Below are positions 6,794 through 11,434 of a DNA stretch of 11,434 nt, in pieces. The number at the start of each line of letters is the position of its first letter. Within the stretch, counting starts at the first letter, position 1. Source of the stretch: Bifidobacterium breve (GTDB lineage: Bacteria; Actinomycetota; Thermoleophilia; Miltoncostaeales; Miltoncostaeaceae); the NCBI GenBank assembly GCA_945876305.1, contig CAMCOB010000035.1, forward strand, positions 1-11,434, written 5' to 3'. The notes under the pieces were generated by a model, which was not told where the DNA came from, searched no databases, and saw only the letters and a list, made by a program, of their open reading frames with translations. Position numbers and translations under genes: made by a program.

Positions 6794-7246
6794 GTGGCTA
6801 TCTTCCTCTGCCCTCACTGTGCCCACCGGGAGGCTGGGTCTGAACGCACTGAGGGGCACCAGCCGCGTGGGTGTGCCAAGTGCGGCTTCGGGTTTCTCTT
6901 CGAGATGATGGACGACTACTACGCCGGGCCGTTGACCGCGCTGGTGTGCTGCGATCATCTTCTTCGGGTACTTGCGGCGGGGCACGCGGCCATGCCCGTC
7001 ACCGGCTGGCCCGAGGGCGGCATGATCGGGCAGAACGTGGTGGAGGCGCTGCACCTGCGCTTCCCGAGTGCCCCCAATGACCCCGTGGCCAAGGTGATGG
7101 AGTGGGGCGTACGCGTACAGGGTGAGCCCTGCACGTTCCGACCCCGTGGCATGGTCGAGGACCGCGATGCGGTGGTCGACCTCTTCCCGGCATATGACGA
7201 TGATGGTGGCCTGCTGGTGGCACTCACGCCCGTCACGAAGGGATGA
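6794..7246 (+). CDS. zinc-ribbon plus PAS-like small protein
   Basis: The 150-residue cytoplasmic protein has an N-terminal zinc-ribbon pattern with CPHC (6-9) and CAKC (27-30), which would bind one metal ion. From about residue 37 (FEMMDDYYAG) to 148 the sequence reads like a single PAS fold: a core VCCDHLLRVLAAGHAAMPVTG, then MIGQNVVEAL, and a closing strand region DLFPAYDDDGGLLVALTP. No kinase, cyclase or DNA-binding domain follows, so it may sense a ligand or redox state and act through a partner. C52 and C53 lie in the first PAS strand. The GTG start sits behind a -10-like box. The stop overlaps the aldo/keto reductase start (ATGA), so the two proteins are probably made together. The fold assignment is by eye and moderate; the function is not known. 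Confidence 0.68.
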   Translation: MAIFLCPHCAHREAGSERTEGHQPRGCAKCGFGFLFEMMDDYYAGPLTALVCCDHLLRVLAAGHAAMPVTGWPEGGMIGQNVVEALHLRFPSAPNDPVAKVMEWGVRVQGEPCTFRPRGMVEDRDAVVDLFPAYDDDGGLLVALTPVTKG

Positions 7247-8250
7247 GCATCGAGACCCGACGACTCGGCGCATCTGACCTCGAACTCACTGTGGTGGGGC
7301 TCGGCACCTGGCAGTTTGGCGGGCGCTGGGGCGGCGCCGACGATGCTGATAGCGAGGCGGCCTGTCACGCGGCGCTCGACACCGGCATCAACTGGATCGA
7401 CACGGCCGACATCTACGGTCAGGGGCGCGCCGAGGTGGTTGTGGGCAAGGTCGTGCGAGAGCGTCGCGACGACGTCATCGTGGCCACCAAGGGCGGCGTT
7501 GCGTGGGAGATGGGTGCCGATGGCCTGAATATCTGGCGTGAGGCCACGGGTGCGTACATGCGCATGGCACTCGAGCGCAGCCTCACGGCGCTGCAGATGG
7601 ATCACGTTGACCTGTATCAGGTGCACTGGCCGGTAAATGGGGTGGATGCCGCCGACACCATGGGTGAGCTTCAGCGTCTGCGCGACGAGGGAAAGATCCG
7701 CTGGATCGGCGTGTCCAACTACCACCACGACGACGTTGTGGCTGCGCATGCCGTGGAGCCGTTTGTCTCACTCCAGGTGGGCTACCACGTGATGCGTCGC
7801 AAGGTCGAGCAGGCCGAGATCCCGTGGTGCGCCGACAATGGTGTGGGTGTGCTGGCGTACGGACCGCTGGCCCACGGCCTCCTCACCGGCCGTATGGACG
7901 AGCACACCACCTTCCCCGAGAATGACTGGCGTGCGGTCAGCGAGCTGTTCGCTGATGAGTCGTTCGCCGATCGCATTCAGGTCGTACGCGAGCTTCAGGC
8001 CATCGCCAACGAGGCCGGCCGATCCGGTGGCGTCGGCGAACTCGCCGTTGCGTGGGCGCTGCGCCTGCCAGCGGTCACCGCCGCAATCATCGGTGCCCAC
8101 GACGCCGCGCAGGCCCGGGGCATCGCCGCACTTGCCGCCCGCCCCCTCAGCGCCGATGAGGACGCGGCGATTGAGACGGTGCTTGCGGCACACCCTGCCG
8201 CCGCCCGCGAGTACGGCCACGGTGAGCCACCGCAGCGCGAGACGGTGTAG
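7243..8250 (+). CDS. aldo/keto reductase
   Basis: This is an NADPH-dependent oxidoreductase of the aldo/keto reductase superfamily, reducing aldehydes or ketones in the cytoplasm. At 335 residues it has the normal (beta/alpha)8-barrel length. The catalytic tetrad is complete: D53 and Y58 in WIDTADIYG, K83 in VATKGG, and H128 in YQVHWP. Later family marks include GVSNYHH (substrate-side strand), GVLAYGPLAHGLLTG, and a C-terminal region ending in AVTAAIIGAHDAAQ with the cofactor-binding strand. The sequence resembles the large-barrel AKR11/AKR13-like general stress group, but the substrate cannot be assigned. ATG 7243 overlaps the stop of the zinc-ribbon/PAS gene by 4 nt with almost no Shine-Dalgarno sequence, so translation is probably coupled. 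The gene ends at a convergent junction rich in hairpins. Confidence 0.93.
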   Translation: MSIETRRLGASDLELTVVGLGTWQFGGRWGGADDADSEAACHAALDTGINWIDTADIYGQGRAEVVVGKVVRERRDDVIVATKGGVAWEMGADGLNIWREATGAYMRMALERSLTALQMDHVDLYQVHWPVNGVDAADTMGELQRLRDEGKIRWIGVSNYHHDDVVAAHAVEPFVSLQVGYHVMRRKVEQAEIPWCADNGVGVLAYGPLAHGLLTGRMDEHTTFPENDWRAVSELFADESFADRIQVVRELQAIANEAGRSGGVGELAVAWALRLPAVTAAIIGAHDAAQARGIAALAARPLSADEDAAIETVLAAHPAAAREYGHGEPPQRETV

Positions 8251-8262
8251 CGGCATTCATCG

Positions 8263-8356
8263 GCACCGCTGATGGTGCTCTTCCCCCGCTCTTCGGATCG
8301 GGGGTTCCATTGATCACACGGAGGAGGCCCGGGGGAGGGCGCACCTCCGTGTGATC
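8263..8356. terminator. cluster of three hairpins between convergent genes, probable bidirectional terminator
   Basis: Three inverted repeats lie in the 116-nt gap between the aldo/keto reductase and the DUF4234 gene. The first is GCACC/GGTGC (8263-8267 with 8274-8278). The second is CCCCCG/CGGGGG (8283-8288 with 8299-8304). The third and strongest is a perfect 13-bp pair, GATCACACGGAGG (8312-8324) with CCTCCGTGTGATC (8344-8356), whose 19-nt loop holds a second GCCC/GGGC stem (8327-8330 with 8337-8340). None is followed by a real U tract on either strand. Position and symmetry suggest termination in both directions. Confidence 0.7.
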
Positions 8357-8366
8357 CGGTCGGTTC

Positions 8367-8813
8367 TCAGCCGGCGGGCGGCGGTGGCGCAGCTGCAGCA
8401 ACCGCGGAGGTTGCGCCTGCCATGTCCCAGGTGGAATTGAGCGATGCCTGCAGGTAGGGGTGCTGAAGGCTGTAGAGGAAGCTGAACAGCACAGACAGAC
8501 CCACTGACGGCTCCTCGCCTGGCGCCCCGGCCAGCACGATGCGACGCACCTCGCGTACCCGCGTCGCGGTAGTCACCCAGGTCCAGATAACGGGCACGAT
8601 GAGGATAAACCCCGGGAAGATGGCGAGCACACTTTTGCCCGGTGAGTTACCGATCGGTGCCCCGGCCGCGGCGGAGAAATCACGGACTTCACGGTTCATG
8701 TAGTACCAGTGGAACAGCCCGTAGATACCAAAGGTCACGAGGATCAATAGCCAGGTGACCAACGGCCCGCGCCGCTTCACCGCGACTCCTTGTACAACCA
8801 TGTCCAACGCCAT
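8367..8813 (-). CDS. DUF4234-like small membrane protein
   Basis: The start was set at the ATG whose complement is 8811-8813, giving 148 residues, because a strong AGGAGG (complement of 8819-8824) lies 5 nt upstream and family similarity begins soon after. The same frame stays open further upstream but there it is only antisense to the neighbouring gene. Residues about 15-37 (GPLVTWLLILVTFGIYGLFHWYYM) form the conserved first membrane segment of DUF4234, with the TFGIYGLFHWYY signature. A second hydrophobic stretch (VLAIFPGFILIVPVIWTWV) and a third weaker one (VGLSVLFSFLYSL) follow. YLQASLNSTWD near the end resembles the family's Q..LN..W motif. The tail is Ala- and Pro-rich (AAAAPPPPAG). The protein is probably inner-membrane; its role is unknown. 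It is transcribed divergently from the SDR gene. Confidence 0.82.
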   Translation of the reverse strand: MALDMVVQGVAVKRRGPLVTWLLILVTFGIYGLFHWYYMNREVRDFSAAAGAPIGNSPGKSVLAIFPGFILIVPVIWTWVTTATRVREVRRIVLAGAPGEEPSVGLSVLFSFLYSLQHPYLQASLNSTWDMAGATSAVAAAAPPPPAG

Positions 8814-8818
8814 TCCGG

Positions 8819-8824
8819 CCTCCT
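8819..8824 (-). promoter_or_regulatory. ribosome binding site fixing the DUF4234 start
   Basis: The minus strand reads AGGAGG here, 5 nt before the ATG at 8813. It is one of the best Shine-Dalgarno matches in the window. It decides the start of this gene, whose frame is otherwise open for several hundred bases upstream. Confidence 0.75.
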
Positions 8825-8843
8825 GATCGGGGTTCAGGGGGGG

Positions 8844-8849
8844 AGGGTA
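8844..8849 (-). promoter_or_regulatory. -10-like box for the DUF4234 gene
   Basis: The minus strand reads TACCCT, which fits TANNNT, about 30 nt before the start codon. This leaves a short leader containing the Shine-Dalgarno sequence. No convincing -35 box was found. Confidence 0.3.
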
Positions 8850-8893
8850 CCCGCGAAGTGGGGGTTGTGCAGTCCATTCCTCGCTGAGACAGG

Positions 8894-8899
8894 CATCAT
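8894..8899 (+). promoter_or_regulatory. -10-like box for the SDR gene, leaderless layout
   Basis: CATCAT resembles the -10 hexamer at three of six positions, and its last base is 8 nt before ATG 8907. No Shine-Dalgarno sequence is seen between it and the start. The box is weak and is supported mainly by the same spacing at other genes in the window. Confidence 0.28.
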
Positions 8900-8906
8900 C
8901 AGTGGT

Positions 8907-9803
8907 ATGCGGATTGCAGTGACAGGAGCGAGTGGCCTCGTTGGTGGGCACGTGAGTGCAGCCCTGCTCGCGCGGGGCGATGTGGTCGTGCCGGTATCGC
9001 GCGCTGGGGGCATGGTGCACGGGGTTCGCACCGTGCGCTGGGATCCGACGACGGAGGCGTTCCCGGCTGCCGCCATCGATGGCGTTGACGCCGTGGTGAA
9101 CCTTGCCGGTGCCTCGGTGGCTGAGGGCCGCTGGACCGACGCGCGCAAGCGCATCATTCGCGACAGCCGGGTTGTCACCACCACCCGCATCGCCGATGCC
9201 CTGGCGGCGGGCGCGGGCCCCAGCGTGCTTGTGAGCGGCAGCGCCAGCGGGTACTACGGCAATCGCGCAGACGAAGTACTGGACGAGACATCCGGATCTG
9301 GTACCGACTTCCTGTCGGGTGTTGCGCGTGAATGGGAGGCCGCTGCGCACCGGGCAGAAGCAGGCGGGGTGCGCGTCGTCATCTCCCGCACCGGCATGGT
9401 GTTCGCACCCGATGGCGGCGTCATCCCCCGGCTGGCCAAGATTGCGCGCATCGGCGGTGCGGGCGCCATCGGGGGAGGCCGGCAGTGGGTGCCCTGGGTG
9501 GCGATCGCCGACGTCGTGGGCATGATTCTCGCGGCCATCGACAACGCCTCGTGGCACGGACCGATCAATGTCACCGCGCCCGGCCCTATGCGTCAGCGCG
9601 AGGTGGCAGCGGCACTTGGCACCGCGGTTGGACGCCCGGCCAAGGTTCCGACACCGGGGTTCGTGCTGCGCGCGGCCATGGGGGAGATGGCGGCATTGGT
9701 GCTTGATAGCCAGCGTGCGGTGCCTGCTGCCGCCGAGGCCCGTGGCTATGTGTGGGTGCACTCCGACGTGCACTCGGCGCTGCGGGCCGCGCTCCCGGAT
9801 TAG
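8907..9803 (+). CDS. TIGR01777/YfcH-type NAD(P)-binding SDR epimerase-like protein
   Basis: This is an atypical extended SDR protein of 298 residues, the normal length of the TIGR01777 family. ATG 8907 was chosen over earlier in-frame codons because MRIAVTGASGLVGGHV is the canonical beginning, with the dinucleotide motif TGASGLVG at 6-13. Further family marks are VDAVVNLAGASVAEGRW, a W-x-x-x-x-K region ending in RIIRDSRV, SGSASGYYG, ISRTGMVFAPDGG, GAIGGGRQWVPWVAIADVV (cofactor and domain-closing segment), and INVTAPGPMRQREVAAAL in the C-terminal DUF1731-like part. The substrate of the family is not established; in some bacteria it is linked to division or cell-envelope functions. It is divergent from the DUF4234 gene across a 93-nt gap, and its stop overlaps the stop of the convergent gene by 4 nt. 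Confidence 0.92.
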   Translation: MRIAVTGASGLVGGHVSAALLARGDVVVPVSRAGGMVHGVRTVRWDPTTEAFPAAAIDGVDAVVNLAGASVAEGRWTDARKRIIRDSRVVTTTRIADALAAGAGPSVLVSGSASGYYGNRADEVLDETSGSGTDFLSGVAREWEAAAHRAEAGGVRVVISRTGMVFAPDGGVIPRLAKIARIGGAGAIGGGRQWVPWVAIADVVGMILAAIDNASWHGPINVTAPGPMRQREVAAALGTAVGRPAKVPTPGFVLRAAMGEMAALVLDSQRAVPAAAEARGYVWVHSDVHSALRAALPD

Positions 9804-10078
9804 TCGGTTGACGTGGGCTTTGGAGGTGGCGCCAAGTCGGGGAATAGCCGCACGAGGTCGGCCTGCAGCACAAGCCACGTCTCCCGCAAATGCGTGGTGA
9901 GCACGTGGTACTTCCCACCCGGCATCATCGATGCCGTCTTGAACACGGCTTCGTCTCCTTGGGTATCGGCCTCGAACACCATTTGCCGGTAGTCCTCGAG
10001 GAGGGCCGCCAGATCGAGATGGTGTTGCTGTTGCACCTGCAGCAACTGGTCAATACGGGCGAGGGCCTCGTCGGACAT
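9800..10078 (-). CDS. hypothetical protein (92 aa)
   Basis: I do not recognise this protein. Support for coding is a good Shine-Dalgarno sequence on the minus strand (GGAGG, complement of 10083-10087, 4 nt before the ATG at 10078), a TANNNT box (TAGGGT, complement of 10109-10114) and a stop fitted precisely against the neighbouring gene. The product is soluble and mainly helical by composition. An N-terminal amphipathic stretch (RIDQLLQVQQQHHLDLAALL) could form a coiled coil. A middle part contains MMPGGKYHVL, and the tail is Pro-rich (LAPPPKPTSTD). It has no cysteine, signal peptide or membrane segment. Its TAA lies within TTAG at 9800-9803, shared with the TAG stop of the SDR gene. Confidence 0.7.
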   Translation of the reverse strand: MSDEALARIDQLLQVQQQHHLDLAALLEDYRQMVFEADTQGDEAVFKTASMMPGGKYHVLTTHLRETWLVLQADLVRLFPDLAPPPKPTSTD

Positions 10079-10108
10079 GATGCCTCCGGGGTGGAACGAT
10101 TCGGCGAA

Positions 10109-10114
10109 ACCCTA
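10109..10114 (-). promoter_or_regulatory. -10-like box for the 92-aa protein gene
   Basis: The minus strand reads TAGGGT, which fits TANNNT, 30 nt before the start codon. The leader that would result carries the gene's Shine-Dalgarno sequence. It lies back to back with the tRNA promoter candidate at 10138. Confidence 0.35.
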
Positions 10115-10137
10115 CCCGTGGACGGCTGCAGCGGTGC

Positions 10138-10143
10138 TACCTT
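10138..10143 (+). promoter_or_regulatory. -10-like box for tRNA-Ala
   Basis: TACCTT fits TANNNT and ends 10 nt before the tRNA, so transcription would start a few bases before its 5' end. A TGGACG at 10119-10124 resembles a -35 box, but the 13-nt spacing is too short for a normal promoter, so only the -10 is proposed. Confidence 0.4.
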
Positions 10144-10153
10144 CCCGAACCGC

Positions 10154-10226
10154 GGGGGATTAGCTCAGCTGGGAGAGCGCCTGCTTTGCAAGCAGGAGGT
10201 CACCGGTTCGATCCCGGTATCCTCCA
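10154..10226 (+). tRNA. tRNA-Ala (anticodon TGC)
   Basis: A 73-nt cloverleaf. The acceptor stem pairs GGGGGAT with ATCCTCC and includes the G3:U70 wobble that is the alanine identity element. The D arm contains AGCTCAGCTGGGAGAGC, the anticodon stem is CCTGC/GCAGG around TTTGCAA with TGC at 10187-10189, and the T arm is CCGG-TTCGATC-CCGG. The discriminator is A (10226). CCA is not encoded, since TCG follows. The gene stands alone, with no 16S or 23S rRNA or second tRNA beside it in the window. Confidence 0.97.
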
Positions 10227-10364
10227 TCGAACGCAGGAATGACCGTCGTGGCGATGTACTTGCTAGTGACGAATGGCCCGTACGCGGGGGACCGCCCAGC
10301 GTGGTGAGTCCGGTCCTATCGGATAAAGTCTCGCAAGTGCGTGAGCGATACCCGCTCGCTGCCC

Positions 10365-10370
10365 GGAGGA
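10365..10370 (+). promoter_or_regulatory. ribosome binding site that fixes a TTG start
   Basis: GGAGGA lies 6 nt before TTG 10377 and is the best Shine-Dalgarno match near the beginning of the desaturase frame. The frame opens after a stop at 10305. The alternative GTG at 10341 has no comparable site, and the next ATG falls inside the first membrane segment. The TTG is therefore preferred. Confidence 0.7.
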
Positions 10371-10376
10371 GCGTCG

Positions 10377-11434
10377 TTGGCAACTATCACTGGGGACCGT
10401 CCTGACACTGGCGTAAGTGCACCTCGCCTGCTGAAGGGCGGCAGTTCATTTCACCGCGAGTTGCGTACCGCGGTGAATGAGTCACTCGATTCCCGCGTGC
10501 GTCGCAACGGGCGGATCCGTTTTTTCTCGAAGGCCGCATTCATGTTCCTCTGGTGCGTTGCGTCCTATGCGTACCTGGTGTTCTTCTCGCCGAACTGGAT
10601 GACAATGATCGTGGGCTGCGTCTCGCTCGCCTTCGCCATGGGCGGCATCGCTTTCAGCATCCAGCACGACGCCAACCACGGTGCCATCGGCAGGCGCTGG
10701 CGGTTTCTCGGGTTCTCGATGGATTCCATGCTGGGCGGCTCGTCATACCTGTGGCGCGAGAAGCACAACCACGCCCACCACACGTACACCAACGTTGTGG
10801 ACAAGGATGGCGATATCGACCAGCTGCCGCTGGCCAGGTTCGCACCCGACCAGAAGTGGCGTCCGTGGCACAAGTACCAGCACATCTACATGTTCTGCCT
10901 CTATGGCTTCTACGCGCCGAAGCAGATCATCACGGGCGACGCGCTCACGCTGTATCTCGCCCACAGGGCCCATGTTCCAATCGCCCGTCCGCGCGGGCGC
11001 GACCTGTTCACGCTCGTCGCCGGCAAGGTGATCTTCGTCTGCCTCGCGCTTGTGGTGCCGATCATGTTCCACCCCGTCTGGGTGGTTCTGCTTGCGGGCC
11101 TCGGCGCCCTGTGGATCCTCGGCATCATTCTCGCTGTGGTGTTCCAGTTGGCGCACTGCGTGGAGGAGGCCGAGTTCACGTCACTTGAGAAGCTCACCAA
11201 TGTGGTGGAGCAGGACGGCCCACGCGACTGGGCCGAGCATCAGGTGGAGACCACCGTTGACTTTGCCCAGAAGAGCCGGCTGCTTGCGTGGTATCTCGGC
11301 GGCCTGAACTTCCAGGTGGAACATCACTTGTTTCCCACCGTGTCGCATGTGCACTACCGGCGCATCTCGCCGATCGTTGAGGACATGTGCGCGCAGCATG
11401 GCCTGCCGTACAACAACAACGCCACGCTGATGGA
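10377..11434 (+). CDS. membrane fatty-acid desaturase, 3' truncated by the window
   Basis: This is a non-haem di-iron desaturase that would insert a double bond into membrane lipid or acyl-CoA chains. It starts at TTG 10377 behind GGAGGA and stays open to the last base, giving 352 residues of what is usually a 360-390 residue protein. The three histidine boxes are complete: HDANH (97-101), HNHAHH (130-135) and QVEHH (313-317). The glutamine opening the third box is typical of the delta-6/front-end and linoleoyl-CoA desaturase-like group rather than delta-9 enzymes. No N-terminal cytochrome b5 domain is present, so an external ferredoxin or reductase is needed. Hydrophobic hairpins lie at about 53-95 and 207-245. 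The end NFQVEHHLFPTVSHVHY is characteristic. The position of the double bond cannot be read from sequence. The 150-nt gap after the tRNA holds a TAAAGT (10324-10329) that could be its -10 box and a small stem (10343-10347 with 10353-10357). Confidence 0.92.
   Translation, partial: MATITGDRPDTGVSAPRLLKGGSSFHRELRTAVNESLDSRVRRNGRIRFFSKAAFMFLWCVASYAYLVFFSPNWMTMIVGCVSLAFAMGGIAFSIQHDANHGAIGRRWRFLGFSMDSMLGGSSYLWREKHNHAHHTYTNVVDKDGDIDQLPLARFAPDQKWRPWHKYQHIYMFCLYGFYAPKQIITGDALTLYLAHRAHVPIARPRGRDLFTLVAGKVIFVCLALVVPIMFHPVWVVLLAGLGALWILGIILAVVFQLAHCVEEAEFTSLEKLTNVVEQDGPRDWAEHQVETTVDFAQKSRLLAWYLGGLNFQVEHHLFPTVSHVHYRRISPIVEDMCAQHGLPYNNNATLM

Noticed and set aside
8790..8906. Upstream ATG at 8790 as the SDR gene start
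   Set aside because: The 39 extra residues have no family similarity and overlap the DUF4234 start; MRIAVTGASG at 8907 is the canonical N-terminus.
8814..9878. Upstream extension of the DUF4234 reading frame to about 500 residues on the minus strand
   Set aside because: The frame is open only because of high GC; it is antisense to the SDR gene, is rich in Arg, His and Gly, and the real start with AGGAGG is at 8813.
10165..10383. Minus-strand ORF across the tRNA ending in MEDTGIEPVTSCLQSRRSPS
   Set aside because: Its end is the antisense translation of the tRNA-Ala gene, a well-known spurious product in annotation sets; there is no Shine-Dalgarno sequence, and the rest has no family character.
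9890..10405. Plus-strand ORF of 171 codons running through the tRNA gene
   Set aside because: It crosses the tRNA and is antisense to the 92-aa gene; the translation has no recognisable domain.
10553..11188. Plus-strand 211-residue ORF inside the desaturase region
   Set aside because: It overlaps a frame that encodes all three histidine boxes of a desaturase; its own translation is Arg/Pro-rich shadow sequence.

Overview
The window looks like a chromosomal stretch from a high-GC bacterium, most likely an actinomycete in the broad sense (Actinomycetota; a Thermoleophilia-type lineage is possible but cannot be fixed from sequence alone). The reasons are strong G/C preference at third codon positions, many GTG starts and one TTG start, start codons placed directly after -10-like boxes (probable leaderless mRNAs), a tRNA gene without an encoded CCA end, and hairpin terminators without U tracts. 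No insertion sequence, phage gene, CRISPR array or integration site was seen.

Left part (1-1694): the 3' two-thirds or more of a CapD/WbpM-type membrane nucleotide-sugar dehydratase/epimerase gene, whose stop overlaps the start of a small unrecognised ORF, then a GC-rich hairpin.

Central part (1739-4777): the most distinctive region. A LysR-type regulator with a probable leaderless promoter and a perfect dyad just upstream is followed at 9 nt by an unusually short NadB/fumarate-reductase-like flavoprotein. The flavoprotein gene overlaps by 4 nt a ComA-type phosphosulfolactate synthase gene. This looks like one operon. ComA chemistry (PEP + sulfite to phosphosulfolactate) suggests a C3 organosulfonate pathway or sulfite capture, with the flavoenzyme perhaps acting on a dicarboxylate-like sulfonate. 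That link is inference.

Right-central part (4829-8250): a secreted GH42-like protein of divergent active site, a short zinc-ribbon plus PAS-like protein with its own putative leaderless promoter, and an aldo/keto reductase translationally coupled to it. A cluster of three hairpins at 8263-8356 closes this convergent junction.

Right part (8367-11434): a DUF4234 membrane protein (minus strand), a divergently transcribed TIGR01777/YfcH-type SDR protein (plus), a 92-residue unknown protein (minus) whose stop overlaps the SDR stop, a tRNA-Ala(TGC), and a membrane fatty-acid desaturase that starts at a TTG with a strong Shine-Dalgarno sequence and runs off the right edge.
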